A DNA stretch of 59,712 nt from an uncultured Crocinitomix sp. (lineage in GTDB: Bacteria > Bacteroidota > Bacteroidia > Flavobacteriales_D > Crocinitomicaceae): positions 1-59,712 of the forward strand of contig CAKZON010000072.1 in the NCBI GenBank assembly GCA_937136425.1, read 5' to 3'. A program made the translations under genes and the position numbers. This document shows positions 8,411 to 18,400 of this stretch, piece after piece. The notes under the pieces were generated by a model, which was not told where the DNA came from, ran no database searches, and saw only the letters and a list, made by a program, of their open reading frames with translations. Every line of letters starts with the position of its first letter. Position 1 is the stretch's first letter.

Positions 8411-9130
8411 TTATTCAAAAACAACTTTTTCAATATTACTACCTGACCATGTAACAGTCATATTATCAATTAAAAATTCATCACTACATTCGTATGTATT
8501 TTCATTTGCAATATAATCGATCTCAAGGTTTGTTACCATTGGGTCAGTAGAAATATCCATTCCTTTTTCAGAAATGTAATCGTAGGCGGAGGCTCCCTCA
8601 GGGATAAATTTTGCAACAACTTCTGAAAGTCTTGCTGCATCTTTAAAGCTATCTAAAAATTCTTGCATTAAAGGGTTTATTGAAACTGTTCCTTCATCTT
8701 TTAATTCTCCAACTGAAAGTGTTGCTAATTCATCTGAATAAGATTTAAATTCAACTTTATAATCTGCATTATTTAAATCTAACAAATAAAGATCACTCTT
8801 GTTTGGATCTAGGATATCATCACTTTTCTTTACAAAATTCATTGCTAATAGGTAATCCACTTCCTCTACTTCAGCATCTCCATTTTTCAAACTCATAAAA
8901 TAAGAATCATCAGAAGCTTCTGCATCTATTCTAACATATATTTTCCCTTCTGGAGCAATGATTGTCATTTTCTTTTCATCATTATTCATGATGGATGCGC
9001 TCGTAATATTTACGGTAATGTCTTGCCCATCAAAAGTGAAACTTTCACCTTCTGTAACAGTAATTGGCTCTGATGAACACGAAGACAGTATCGCCGTTAA
9101 CATCATTAAACTGTAAATCGTTTTTTTCAT
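8411..9130 (-). CDS. Predicted lipoprotein, function unknown
   Basis: The 239-residue product has a lipoprotein signal (MKKTIYSLMMLTAILSSCSS, lipid-bearing Cys at about 18). An acidic beta-rich domain follows, beginning VTEGESFTFDGQDITVNI, with a more helical section in the middle (FLDSFKDAARLSEVVAKF). It ends in strands, with IDNMTVTWSG close to the C-terminus. No family is recognised. It is a single-gene unit with a strong terminator just downstream, and its promoter should lie in the 276-bp divergent gap before 9407. High Asp/Glu content fits an envelope protein exposed in the periplasm or at the surface. Confidence 0.7.
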   Translation of the reverse strand: MKKTIYSLMMLTAILSSCSSEPITVTEGESFTFDGQDITVNITSASIMNNDEKKMTIIAPEGKIYVRIDAEASDDSYFMSLKNGDAEVEEVDYLLAMNFVKKSDDILDPNKSDLYLLDLNNADYKVEFKSYSDELATLSVGELKDEGTVSINPLMQEFLDSFKDAARLSEVVAKFIPEGASAYDYISEKGMDISTDPMVTNLEIDYIANENTYECSDEFLIDNMTVTWSGSNIEKVVFE

Positions 9131-9406
9131 AATTTTATTTTATTGATTATAGATTAAGAATGAAGCTTTAGATCAATTACATAAATCCCATTCTCAGGTT
9201 ATTTGAGCCCAAAACTAATATATGGTAAAGCAATGATTAGCATTAAGAAGCTCAATTTTATGCGTTGGTAGCATTTGGTAAACAATTGGCATCTTTACGT
9301 CCAAATTCTGCAAAAATGACCTATTCAATAGAAAAAATGAACACTTGAATCAATACGTTGTAACAATAGATAACAAGCTTATTATATTTATAAAAAACCC
9401 ACACCT

Positions 9407-10621
9407 ATGCGCAACTCAATTTTAGTATTACTCCTGCTCATTTCAACCTTTTCATGGGAACAAGAGTTTAAAGTTTATGACAACGGTCTTATTTATAATG
9501 AAAAAACTATGGGGCAGCTTACTGACATAGTTGATTCCTTGAACCTGAAGTTCAAAGTTTGCGAATTAAATCCTAAATTTTATAGTAAGCCCCAAACATT
9601 CGGATCTAAAATTGTTTTGGATAAAAAAGACATTAATTCAGCTATTAGAGACATAAAAGACAATATTAGCTTAGCAGATTTTAAAGCTAAATATCAAAAA
9701 GCAGAAATTACGAATCAAGTACTAATAGTACAATTTAATTATACTAATTACCTAGGCGAAAAAATCACAGAATACAGTGAAATAAATGGAACTGGTGGAG
9801 GTAAAAACATTCAACTTGAGGACAATACAAAAAATGAATTTAATGGCAATTGGGTTTATGAAAAGCGTAGCGATAAGCTATATGCCTTTTATCTGCCCAA
9901 AGCACCTAGCAAAACTCAAATACCAGAGAAGTATGCCCTTCAAATTGGCTATGCAGATTGTTTAATCGATACAACAACGTTGAAGTTTAAAGAAGATGCC
10001 AAAAGTGGTTGGTATAGAGCGCCGCAAGATTGGGAAAGTCTTACATTAGTTGAGCAAGAGGCCTTACTTGATACTTTGAGAAGCACAAAGGTTATTGGAG
10101 GGTGCAGTATGGATCTATCTCCCCGATATCATGCTAAAGACATTGCTTTATTATCTGCACAAACAACAAAATGGGAAGTTTTTTTACGCGCCCACCTCGA
10201 CATTATGAATGATCGTTTTGACCGAGTGAGTGATGGTAGCTATGCATGGGGAGATCGTCAAACCTATATTAGAGAACTAGAGGAATTAAATATTGATGTA
10301 CCAAAATTGATTATAGGAATTTCATTGCGAGTACACAATCCTGCACAAAACCATTATTATGGTAATGTTCAACGTTTAGGAAGAGCCTTGGCTGAAACCC
10401 GTTTTCAAACAGAAATAGAGGATGCTATGTTTGAAATGATGCAAAACAATAAATTGGACGCTTATAATAGAATGATCATCTATTTCTTATTTAGAAATTA
10501 TAATTATTTCCTCAAAGAAAATGCTCCCGAACATGTTGAAGATAATCGACAAAAATTTGAAAAAATGGTCCTTACTCTTCCAACCGAATTTCAAAACCAG
10601 TTTGACACAACCTGGAAATAG
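9407..10621 (+). CDS. Exported hypothetical protein
   Basis: The 404-residue product starts with a short hydrophobic leader (MRNSILVLLLLISTFSW), probably a signal peptide. The N-terminal part (about 20-190) looks beta-rich. The C-terminal half is helical and contains recognisable blocks such as GGCSMDLSPRYHAKD and YAWGDRQTYIRELEEL. No catalytic signature or named family is recognised. A TATATTTA box about 20 bp upstream (in the AT-rich run before 9390) may be the promoter -7 element. It converges with the T9SS-sorted gene at 10662 with only 40 bp between stops. Confidence 0.6.
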   Translation: MRNSILVLLLLISTFSWEQEFKVYDNGLIYNEKTMGQLTDIVDSLNLKFKVCELNPKFYSKPQTFGSKIVLDKKDINSAIRDIKDNISLADFKAKYQKAEITNQVLIVQFNYTNYLGEKITEYSEINGTGGGKNIQLEDNTKNEFNGNWVYEKRSDKLYAFYLPKAPSKTQIPEKYALQIGYADCLIDTTTLKFKEDAKSGWYRAPQDWESLTLVEQEALLDTLRSTKVIGGCSMDLSPRYHAKDIALLSAQTTKWEVFLRAHLDIMNDRFDRVSDGSYAWGDRQTYIRELEELNIDVPKLIIGISLRVHNPAQNHYYGNVQRLGRALAETRFQTEIEDAMFEMMQNNKLDAYNRMIIYFLFRNYNYFLKENAPEHVEDNRQKFEKMVLTLPTEFQNQFDTTWK

Positions 10622-10661
10622 GGGTATTCTATTTTTTCCAGCTCCCTACTCTATCCCCAAC

Positions 10662-12092
10662 CTATTGCACAATTAATTTAGTGGTGAATGATTTCTCATT
10701 ACCTCTATTTTGCACAAAAAGCATATAAGTGCCAGGAGTTAAGTATTCTTTATCAATTCTTAATTGAGATTGTGAAACAAGTTCATTTTGATAAACAACT
10801 TGGCCCAACATATCATAAATAAAAACAACATGTTCACTTTGTACATCATTATCAAAATAAATCACAGTAAAATCACTGAATGGATTTGGCGCCAAGTGAA
10901 TATCCGTTAACTCTTCACTATCTATACCTAAACAATCTACTACTGTAATTTGAACCGAATCAGTCGCCGAACATCCAAATTCATCTTCATAATAATAATA
11001 TAAGGTATGTTCTCCTTCTCCGGCTGCACTTGGATCAAAATCTGCTCCAGACACTCCTGTCCCGCTAAAAGATCCACCTGCTGGTGTTCCAAATAGGTTT
11101 ACTAAATCCTTATTAAAACAAACTATATCATCTTCTAAAGTCGTAAAAACTACATCTGGTAGCGCATGAACAGTAACTTCCATTTCATCTGAATTGGAAC
11201 AACCGTTTTCATCTGTTCCAGTCACCGTATAAGTTGCACTAACATCTGGCACAAACGCAACTCCATCTTCTACTCCGCCATCCCATTCATAAATTCCATC
11301 CGCATCTAATCCAGCACCGTTTAGCGTTAGCGTTTCTCCTTCACAAATCTCTTGATCAGTCCCAGCATTAATCTCAGGTAAATCATGTACTAAAACAACT
11401 GCAGAATCTAAACAGTCCTCAGGACTTGTGCTTGAATTATAAAAAGTAAATGTACCAGAACTTTCAGGTGTAAAAGGTTCTCCGTTAACAACTCCTCCAT
11501 CCCAAGTAATGGTACCATCCGTTTCGGAAGTTGATGTCAATGTAAATGCATCTCCTAAACATATTTCACTGGATGAAATGGTAGTAGTTAATGGATTACA
11601 ATCTGCTACAATTGCTGCTCCATCTAAAGCTCCATCTGCAATTCCTGCAACTAAATTCCATTCTAATTTAATATTTGCAGATATTCCAGTAGCAATAAAG
11701 TCAGCTGATACTTCATGCCATTCATAAGGCATACCACCGGGAAATGTTGCAATTAATACATCATTAACATATATATTAAAATCACCAGATGTTCCAGCAG
11801 CAATAAAAGCTGTTATTTCATAGGACACCCCAATATCTAAACCTGTGACTGTCTGATCTATTGATTCTATATGCGCGTTTTGGTGACGAATAAAATGACC
11901 TCCATCAGGAGAAGGGCCTGGATTTACACCAGTATACCAATAATCACAATCTACTCCGGCAGAAGTCGATTCTCCATCCCACCCCACGGGTGGTGTATTA
12001 ATTAAACAACTTTCTTCATAACTTCCGTTATCAAAGTCTTGCGCGTAAGTTGAAATTGTTAAACAACTAATTAATAATAATAAAAGTTTCAT
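10662..12092 (-). CDS. T9SS-sorted surface protein with Ig-like repeats
   Basis: The 476-residue exported protein has a signal peptide (about 1-17) and an N-terminal beta-sandwich-like domain (about 25-165, with NGSYEESCLINTPPVGW and YVNDVLIATFPGG, reminiscent of DUF642/carbohydrate-binding-like modules). Tandem Ig-like repeats follow (about 168-395), each with an entry such as EICLGDAFTLT or EICEGETLTLNG and a YTVTGTDENGC-type strand. The C-terminus is a type A T9SS sorting domain (APNPFSD...IYDMLGQVV...LTPGTYMLFV...KLIVQ). It should be exported by the type IX system and anchored to or released from the cell surface. A ligand-binding or adhesive role is inferred from domain content only. Confidence 0.85.
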   Translation of the reverse strand: MKLLLLLISCLTISTYAQDFDNGSYEESCLINTPPVGWDGESTSAGVDCDYWYTGVNPGPSPDGGHFIRHQNAHIESIDQTVTGLDIGVSYEITAFIAAGTSGDFNIYVNDVLIATFPGGMPYEWHEVSADFIATGISANIKLEWNLVAGIADGALDGAAIVADCNPLTTTISSSEICLGDAFTLTSTSETDGTITWDGGVVNGEPFTPESSGTFTFYNSSTSPEDCLDSAVVLVHDLPEINAGTDQEICEGETLTLNGAGLDADGIYEWDGGVEDGVAFVPDVSATYTVTGTDENGCSNSDEMEVTVHALPDVVFTTLEDDIVCFNKDLVNLFGTPAGGSFSGTGVSGADFDPSAAGEGEHTLYYYYEDEFGCSATDSVQITVVDCLGIDSEELTDIHLAPNPFSDFTVIYFDNDVQSEHVVFIYDMLGQVVYQNELVSQSQLRIDKEYLTPGTYMLFVQNRGNEKSFTTKLIVQ

Positions 12093-12239
12093 AATGTTAG
12101 GGTATTGAATTAAGGTAACGAAGTTAAATTAATTTGATCTTTTTTCAATCAATTAAATGATAATTATTTGTTCATCAATTTACTTTAATGTAAAAAAAAT
12201 CAATCTAGCCATTGCTTGTAATTATCATTAAAAGTTGCC

Positions 12240-12926
12240 TTAATTGTTTTTAAATAAAACTCCCGATATTCCGTACAAATCAAAACACCATCCACCCCAA
12301 CTTGCACAATCATTAAAATAGTAGCTGATAAAACATCCCGCCTTATTCTCTTTATCGTCATCTGTCCAAAAATCATAATTGTAAAGCAAAATAATGTTTC
12401 CAAAATCATAATCCACATGAACTTTTTTTGCGCAAGAATTCTTTTTACTAAGTGCGCCAAACAATCCTTTTTGTCTTGTTTTATTAGCATTTATTCCATA
12501 CTCATTCTCAAAAGATTCCTTCTTCATTAAAGAGTCTACTTTAAATTTATCTGCATTTAACTCAGAAAATTGAAATTCATTTTTCAACACATTAGAAACA
12601 ATTGTATTTAATTGATCAAATGAAGTTGGCTTGTAGTAAATAGCATCCCAAAAAGAATTATTTTCATCAGAATGATAGTCCACCCTTCCTAATGTAACTC
12701 CTTTAAAATAATGAACTGAATCCTCCGCAAGTACGCAAAATCCATACCTCACAAAATCATACGCATAACCTCCTCCAGACATATTACCTGCAAATCGAGT
12801 TTTACACAAGACTTCTCCTTTTTCATTACAAGAAATTGGTGTAATTTCTGAATATAAATAGGACAATGTTGTTGCTTTTAAGAAAGCAGGAAATAATAAC
12901 AATAAGAACAATACTTTAACCTTCAT
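12240..12926 (-). CDS. Exported cysteine-containing hypothetical protein
   Basis: The 228-residue product has a signal peptide (MKVKVLFLLLLFPAFLKA, cleavage near 18). The mature protein carries several cysteines (ISCNEKGEVLC, YGFCVL, NSCAKK, AGCFISYYFNDC, GGWCFDL) that could form disulfides after export. Aromatic-rich strands are frequent. No known family is recognised. It lies upstream of and in the same direction as the T9SS-sorted gene at 10662, 147 bp away, with only a weak hairpin between them, so joint transcription is possible but not shown. Its own promoter should lie in the 235-bp divergent gap before the M23 gene. Confidence 0.6.
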   Translation of the reverse strand: MKVKVLFLLLLFPAFLKATTLSYLYSEITPISCNEKGEVLCKTRFAGNMSGGGYAYDFVRYGFCVLAEDSVHYFKGVTLGRVDYHSDENNSFWDAIYYKPTSFDQLNTIVSNVLKNEFQFSELNADKFKVDSLMKKESFENEYGINANKTRQKGLFGALSKKNSCAKKVHVDYDFGNIILLYNYDFWTDDDKENKAGCFISYYFNDCASWGGWCFDLYGISGVLFKNN

Positions 12927-13121
12927 ATGCTAAAGGTATTGAGCACATAAACAACCTACTATGAATAAAACGGATGTTTCACAATCTATTTATTATTCGT
13001 TTGTAATGAGATTGGATATGAGTGTAAATTAAAACACTATTTTGATTGTTTGCTTGTTTCCAGCTAATTGAAGTCATTTATCGCTAATTTCTTTTTAATC
13101 AGGATTAAATTTTCTATTATT

Positions 13122-13144
13122 GGTTGAATACTGAATATTCAACC
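13122..13144. promoter_or_regulatory. Perfect inverted repeat upstream of the M23 gene
   Basis: GGTTGAATA (13122-13130), spacer CTGAA, TATTCAACC (13136-13144): a perfect 9-bp inverted repeat whose right end is 17 bp from the ATG at 13162. The dyad and its position suit either a regulator-binding operator or a short leader hairpin. It has no T-run, so it is not a terminator. Confidence 0.4.
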
Positions 13145-13161
13145 TGTTAACTGAATTTTAA

Positions 13162-14412
13162 ATGAAAACATTACTCTCATTGGCTCTAATCACTGCTTTT
13201 GCATTTGGGTCAAAAGGACAAGACTTGATAATACCAATAGAAGGGACTTATGGAGATGATTATATCATTGTAAATTATCCTGACTGGCATTTTGATGATG
13301 GTCCAGTTTTAGTGGAAGATGGTTTCCTTAGAGATTTTATGTGCGGATCTAAAACCTATGACGGTCATCAAGGAACTGATTTTGTAATTAGAGGTTTTAC
13401 GCAAATGGATAGTTCTGTAAATGTATTGGCCATTGAAGACGGTGAAATTATTCATGTAACAGAAGATCTTTTTGATCGTGAAACGGATGGAATTGTAGAA
13501 TATGGCTTAGGAAATTATGTGGGGATTTATCATTCATCATCTAATACATACTCCTATTACGCACATTTGAAAACGAATTCAGTTATAGTTGAAACGGGTG
13601 ATTTTGTGAGTGCTGGACAAATCATTGCAGAGGTTGGTAGTTCTGGAAATTCAACTGATCCGCATTTACACTTTGAATTGTGGAATCCTGGTGTTCTAAC
13701 TGATCCAACAATTGATCCGTGGGGAATTCCTTGCGATTCAGGTAGTACACTATGGGAAGCCCCACCTGCATACGACACCTCCTTTGCCGTTTGGGAATGT
13801 GGTTTTGCCAATTATGATTCAGTTGAAAATTTTATTCCAAGCACTTGGTTCCCCTTGAAAGAAAGAATGGATTTAAAATCAAGCTTTACAACTGACGATC
13901 CCTTTTTCACATTTTGGGCGTTACAATATGGACTTAAAATTGGAGATAAAACAAGAATTGAGTGGTACGAACCTAATGGCGACTTGTATTTTAGTGAATC
14001 CACAGATTATTTGCTTCAGGATTGGTGGTATCATTATTACAATCACTCTATTATAAGACCATCAACACTAAAGCAAGGAGTTTGGACTATCCGTTATTAT
14101 TATAATGACTCTTTACAAATCACTAAGTCATTCTCATACGGAAACCTATCTGTTCAAGAAGATCAAATCGAAGCTCCACTCTTTAGTTATTATAAAATTG
14201 ATGAACAAACGTTATTAATAAAGCTTTCTTCAAAAGCATTATATGATCAATTGAGTCTATATAATATTGCTGGGCAGTTATTAATTCAGAGACAATTGAA
14301 CGGAAGTAATGAGCTAACACTAACGCTTCCTAAAAATATTAAAACTGGTATGTACATTATTTCCGTAAATAATGGCGAAGCGCGACATTCGGAAAAAATT
14401 ATTTTAGAGTAG
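13162..14412 (+). CDS. T9SS-sorted M23-family metallopeptidase
   Basis: The 416-residue exported protein has a signal peptide (about 1-19), an M23/LytM zinc peptidase domain (about 45-180) and a C-terminal T9SS sorting domain (about 335-416, with LYNIAGQLLIQRQL, TGMYIISV and KIILE). The zinc ligands are visible: H69 and D73 in GHQGTD and H170 in DPHLHFEL. The second catalytic histidines are H135 (YAHL) and H168. M23 enzymes cut the peptide bridges of peptidoglycan. Export through the type IX pathway would place this one at or outside the cell surface, which suggests action on other cells or on external substrate rather than its own wall. A perfect inverted repeat sits just upstream (13122-13144). 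Confidence 0.9.
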   Translation: MKTLLSLALITAFAFGSKGQDLIIPIEGTYGDDYIIVNYPDWHFDDGPVLVEDGFLRDFMCGSKTYDGHQGTDFVIRGFTQMDSSVNVLAIEDGEIIHVTEDLFDRETDGIVEYGLGNYVGIYHSSSNTYSYYAHLKTNSVIVETGDFVSAGQIIAEVGSSGNSTDPHLHFELWNPGVLTDPTIDPWGIPCDSGSTLWEAPPAYDTSFAVWECGFANYDSVENFIPSTWFPLKERMDLKSSFTTDDPFFTFWALQYGLKIGDKTRIEWYEPNGDLYFSESTDYLLQDWWYHYYNHSIIRPSTLKQGVWTIRYYYNDSLQITKSFSYGNLSVQEDQIEAPLFSYYKIDEQTLLIKLSSKALYDQLSLYNIAGQLLIQRQLNGSNELTLTLPKNIKTGMYIISVNNGEARHSEKIILE

Positions 14413-14429
14413 CCCATTTATTCAAAACT

Positions 14430-14498
14430 TTTATGAATTGGAAATTATAGCGAATTGCGGTGAGACATTCAAACAGCGTACCTCTCACTATTCATAAA
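14430..14498. repeat. Nested inverted repeats downstream of the M23 gene
   Basis: Outer arms TTTATGAAT (14430-14438) and ATTCATAAA (14490-14498) match perfectly. Inside lie GTGAGA (14460-14465) and TCTCAC (14483-14488). A transcript could fold into a long stem with an asymmetric internal loop. No T-run follows, so it is not a classic terminator. It could be a structured 3' end of the M23 transcript or chance. Confidence 0.3.
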
Positions 14499-14630
14499 TG
14501 TGTTTCTTGTTGGGTTATGACCTCAAGGTAGAATTCTAATTGCCTTTTTATTATTTATTTAATACAAATTCCAGCTATCACGACATAATGTTGTAGTATA
14601 AAATCATATTTTATTTCTCTTTTTCCGTTC

Positions 14631-14669
14631 AAAATGACATATGATTCATAATAAATGACATGTGGTTCA
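14631..14669 (+). promoter_or_regulatory. Tandem 21-bp-period repeat, copy set A
   Basis: Two direct repeats of 18 bp start 21 bp apart (14631-14648 and 14652-14669). The shared part reads AAATGACAT(A/G)TG(A/G)TTCAT. Related tandem repeats, also with an exact 21-bp period, lie upstream of the genes at 21088 and 21981. A 21-bp period is two helical turns, as in AraC-type double half-sites and close to LytTR double sites. The second unit ends 61 bp before the 32-bp element. Confidence 0.6.
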
Positions 14670-14730
14670 TCCTGTGCCCCTTGTTATACTTAACATTGCA
14701 GTAATTCAAGTTTGCGCAAATTGAATAATC

Positions 14731-14762
14731 TGGAGTAAGCCGAAAATCCCAAAAAGAGTAGG
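14731..14762 (+). promoter_or_regulatory. Conserved 32-bp upstream element, copy A
   Basis: The element begins TGGAGTAAGCCGAAAATCCC and ends AAAAAGAGTAGG. It lies exactly 20 bp before the ATG at 14783. It matches copies B (21109-21140, minus, two differences) and C (22001-22032, minus, three differences). It could be a promoter/operator or a transcribed leader element. Confidence 0.7.
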
Positions 14763-14782
14763 CTACAAATAAATATATTAAA

Positions 14783-15208
14783 ATGAGAAATTCAATAATT
14801 ATAGGTGCATTAGCACTTAGCTGTGCTTTTGTCTCTTGCCAAAAAGAAGATATAAAAACAGAAGACACTGTAGAGCAGGTAACAAACCCTGATAATGAAA
14901 CACAGTATAGATATCATGTAACAGAAGATGGAACTTTTGTTAGCTCTGTAGATGAGTGGTTAATGCTAGAACAGTGGTGGTTATTTTGGGTTGATTACCC
15001 AGGAGCTAATGAGAATAGAGGCTATTTTGATGCAAACAAAGAGGACTTATATCTTCCATTTGGTGAAGAGAGAGTAGACAACGTAATTCATGGATTATGG
15101 ACCGTTTCTGCTGCTGGATTGCTTGAAGTGGATGAAGTATTAACAGTCTATTTTAGAGAAAATGGCGTTCTAAAGAATGAATTTAGAATTACGACCATAG
15201 AAGAATAA
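14783..15208 (+). CDS. Small acidic lipoprotein under the shared 32-bp element
   Basis: The 141-residue product has a lipoprotein signal (MRNSIIIGALALSCAFVSCQ, with the lipid Cys probably at 19). The mature part is acidic and rich in Trp and Tyr (for example EWLMLEQWWLFWVDYPG); two EV/EI-type strands close the C-terminus. No family is recognised. It is a monocistronic unit: the conserved 32-bp element lies 20 bp upstream and a strong terminator follows at 15231-15268. It shares its upstream architecture with the exported products at 20585-21088 and 21529-21981, which suggests common control, possibly by the hybrid regulator encoded convergently at 15437-18892. Confidence 0.7.
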   Translation: MRNSIIIGALALSCAFVSCQKEDIKTEDTVEQVTNPDNETQYRYHVTEDGTFVSSVDEWLMLEQWWLFWVDYPGANENRGYFDANKEDLYLPFGEERVDNVIHGLWTVSAAGLLEVDEVLTVYFRENGVLKNEFRITTIEE

Positions 15209-15230
15209 TTTCTAAAATAGAATTTATTGA

Positions 15231-15268
15231 GAAAGAGGCCATCTGAGAAGACAGCCTCTTTCTTTTTT
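15231..15268 (+). terminator. Rho-independent terminator
   Basis: Perfect 9-bp arms GAAAGAGGC (15231-15239) and GCCTCTTTC (15254-15262) with a 14-nt loop are followed by TTTTTT (15263-15268). It ends the lipoprotein transcript that stops at 15208. Confidence 0.9.
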
Positions 15269-15436
15269 ATTTCTTGTCTTATGACCCTTAAATTTTTCCT
15301 ATTCTTTATTCGTAAGTTTCAATTAAAATAAAGAAATACAAAACTTGAAATAATAGAAGCGGAACATATGAATCACTTGACGACTCTCGAGCACCTGCAA
15401 GGATTTCAAATCTTTCAGAAAAAGGAGGTAAAAGCT

Positions 15437-18400
15437 CTATTTCTTCCCTTTCAGGCGGTATTCTGAAGGCGTAACACTAAACTTATTCTTAAAAGATTTA
15501 TTAAAAACTTGTGAATTTTTAAAGCCAGTACTAATGGAAATATCAAAAATACTTAGGTTCGTCTCAATTAGCAGTTTTACGGCTTTTTCTAACCGGAAAT
15601 TTTTGATGTAACTAGCAGTTGTTTGATTAGACAATGCCTTTAGTTTATTATTTATGCTAGTTCGGTTTGAAGCCAATTCAGAACAAAACTTTTCCACGGA
15701 AAAATCTCCGTCGGAGAAATGTTTTTCTAAAATTTTTCGCGCTTGATCTAAAAATTGAGCATCTAGCTGTGTACACTTTATTTCTTTACTGTAAAGTAAT
15801 GGGTTTTCACTAAATAATTTATGTAAATGTGTGCGTTGGCGCAGCAAATTTTTGATTTTTGCTTTTAATTCGTTTGCATCAAATGGCTTTCCTATGTAAT
15901 CATCCGCATTCTCATCTAAACCAATAATAAGACTTTCTGAATCGGATCTGGCCGTAAGCAATACAACAGGAATATGACTTGTACTAAAATTTCCTTTAAG
16001 AAACTTTAGTAATTCAAACCCATTTTTCACAGGCATCATGACATCACTCAAAACCAAGTCAGGTTGAAGTTCAATCGTCATTTCCTCACCAATTTTACCA
16101 TTTTCAGCAAAATCAAGTTTAAATTCTTCTCTTAAAACAGACCGAAGTAAGTCCTGCATCTCTATGTTATCTTCAACTACCAGAATGTGAGGAAACTCTT
16201 GGGATGAATTATCATCTAACGCGTCATTTTTTTGCTCCGATTCTTCTCTTATTAAGCCATTTTGTAGATTCGCTATTTCCAATGACTTATCTATTATTGG
16301 AATATTCACAATAAAAGAAACTTGTTCAGTTTTAGAATTGTCTACTTTAATTGTACCATCATGAAGTTCCGTGATTTGCTTACTCCATGCCAATCCAATT
16401 CCTGAACCAGCATAGTTGTTTTCTGCGGACCTGAAATACCTTTCAAAAATATGAACTAAATCCTTTTCTGGGATCTGCTCACCTTTGTTTGAAACAGTAA
16501 TATTCAGAGATTCCTTTAGGATCACTACGCATTTCACCCACCCTCTTTCAGGTGTATTACTATACGCGTTTTTTAGCAGATTGCTTAAAACAATATTTAT
16601 TCTGTTCTCATCTCCATAGAAATTGTTTGTATCTAGCTGAACGTCCCAAATAAATTCGATATCTTTTTTTTGAAAAAGTGGTGCAAAATTCAACTTTATA
16701 TTTGATAAAAACTTCCCTAAATCAAAGTTAGAAAGATGTAATTCAATTTTTTCATTTTGCAGACGAGACACCCCCAAAAGTTCATCCAACATTTCTAATA
16801 ATTGATCAGTGTTTTTGAGAATAGACTCAAAAGTATCTTTATCACCCTTCGTTGCCTTTAATTGGAGTTTCTTAAGAGGTACTTGAATAAGTGTCAATGG
16901 TGTTTTAAACTCATGTGAGATATTGGCAAATAAATTGTTTTTAATCTCCGCTAATTCTGCTTGTTTCTTTATTTCTTGTTTTTCTTTTTCTTTTTTGATT
17001 TTAAATCGTCTAAAAAGTGAATAACCAATTCCGACAAGAATGCCAAGAGCAAAAATGAGTAAGGTAATATACAGATTTCTTAAGGCTAATTTGTCATCTT
17101 GTCGAACCAATTGCAAATCAGAAATTTCTTTCTGTTGCTCTAGCCTTTCTATTTCAGATTCTTTAAGAGATATTTCATAATCAGCTAGTTTTTTTTGAAG
17201 ATTTTCAATAGTTTTCTCAGCAATTAAACTATCTTCTATTTCCTTATAAATTTCAAAAGCAGCAAGAGCCTCTTTGTCTTCACCTATTGATTTATATGCT
17301 TTATAAAGGAGAAACTGGGCTTCTTTTCTCTCTTCTGTTATGGGACTCGAATTTTCATTATTTAAATAAGAACGAAGGCTTTTAATTGCTTTTCCATTGT
17401 CATTTAAGGCACTAAATAAACGTCCTGCCTGAAAATCAAGCTCTTCTGATCCGACAATATATATTCCTGAAAACGTTGTTATAATTTCATGATATAATGA
17501 GTCGGCTATTTTAATCTCCCCCATATCCAAATACATGGACAGCAGTCCTATATTAGGATCTAACGATTTTGGATAGTACTCTTCTAATTCATTAATTGAA
17601 TTTTCATAATTGATTCTAGCCTTTTCATATTCCCCTTCTCCTTGATAAAGCCGCCCTAAACTCGTATAAGCATTTCCCTTATTTACTTTAACTGTTACAA
17701 TTTCACCTTGCAACGTTGCCCAATCGATTATCTCTAAATAAAGGTTTTCTGCTTTTTCATTTTCTCCAGTTACCGCATATAAATCTGCTAAGAATCTTTT
17801 AACTGAATTTACGCGAAAGTGATTCTCAAGTTTTTCACAAAGATCAAGCGTTTTCAAAAAATAGCCAATAGCCAAATCATATTTTTGTAAATAATAATAA
17901 CTCTCTCCTATTTTAAACAAATTCGCCGATAAGACTGTTAAAACCCCATGTTTTTCATTTTCTTCAGCAAGCACTAATTGAGATTCAATTGTTTTCTTCC
18001 AATCCCCGGCATACCGGTATGCTGATGATAAAAATTCTGGTGTCAAAGAATAAATGTTTCGCCCTCCATATTTTCGTTCTAAGTCAGTTATTCTATTCAC
18101 ATAGTATTCTGTGGAATCAACATTCCCTCCCATACACCATGGGTAGACCTTGAGCCTTTCAACTAAAATTAATGACAACGGATTTTGCCACCTCTCAGCA
18201 ACTCCCGCTAATTTAACCACCTCATTTTTAGGAATTTTTCCCTGCGTTTTTTTTAATAGTTGAACTCCGCTATAATAAAGAACACTAGAGGAATCTCCAC
18301 TCAATTTGAAATAATATATCGCAGAGTCTCCGCTTCCAGGATAAGCAGTGTTTTGAAAGAAATAAGGCTTAGAATTTGTCAGTTGCTGCCAAGCTAAAGC

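Larger units (their letters stand above)
14413..14782. other. 370-bp intergenic region, regulatory
   Basis: No gene is seen. The stretch holds the nested inverted repeat (14430-14498), the sequence TGCGGTGAGACA (14456-14467, also present at the 3' end of the tRNA-Ser gene at 30006-30017), the tandem 21-bp repeats (14631-14669) and the conserved 32-bp element (14731-14762) in front of the lipoprotein gene. Confidence 0.5.

Noticed and set aside
10645..10654. CCTACTCTAT, identical to ten bases of the 32-bp element
   Set aside because: The rest of the element is absent and the site lies between two convergent stops, so it is a chance match.
12200..12490. 96-codon open frame on the minus strand
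   Set aside because: It overlaps the better-supported exported-protein gene at 12240-12926 in another frame and has no family or signal.
14731..14762. Possible sigma-54 promoter (GG...GC)
   Set aside because: The spacing between GG and GC is 5 bp, not 10, and no sigma-54 activator domain is seen in the neighbouring regulator.
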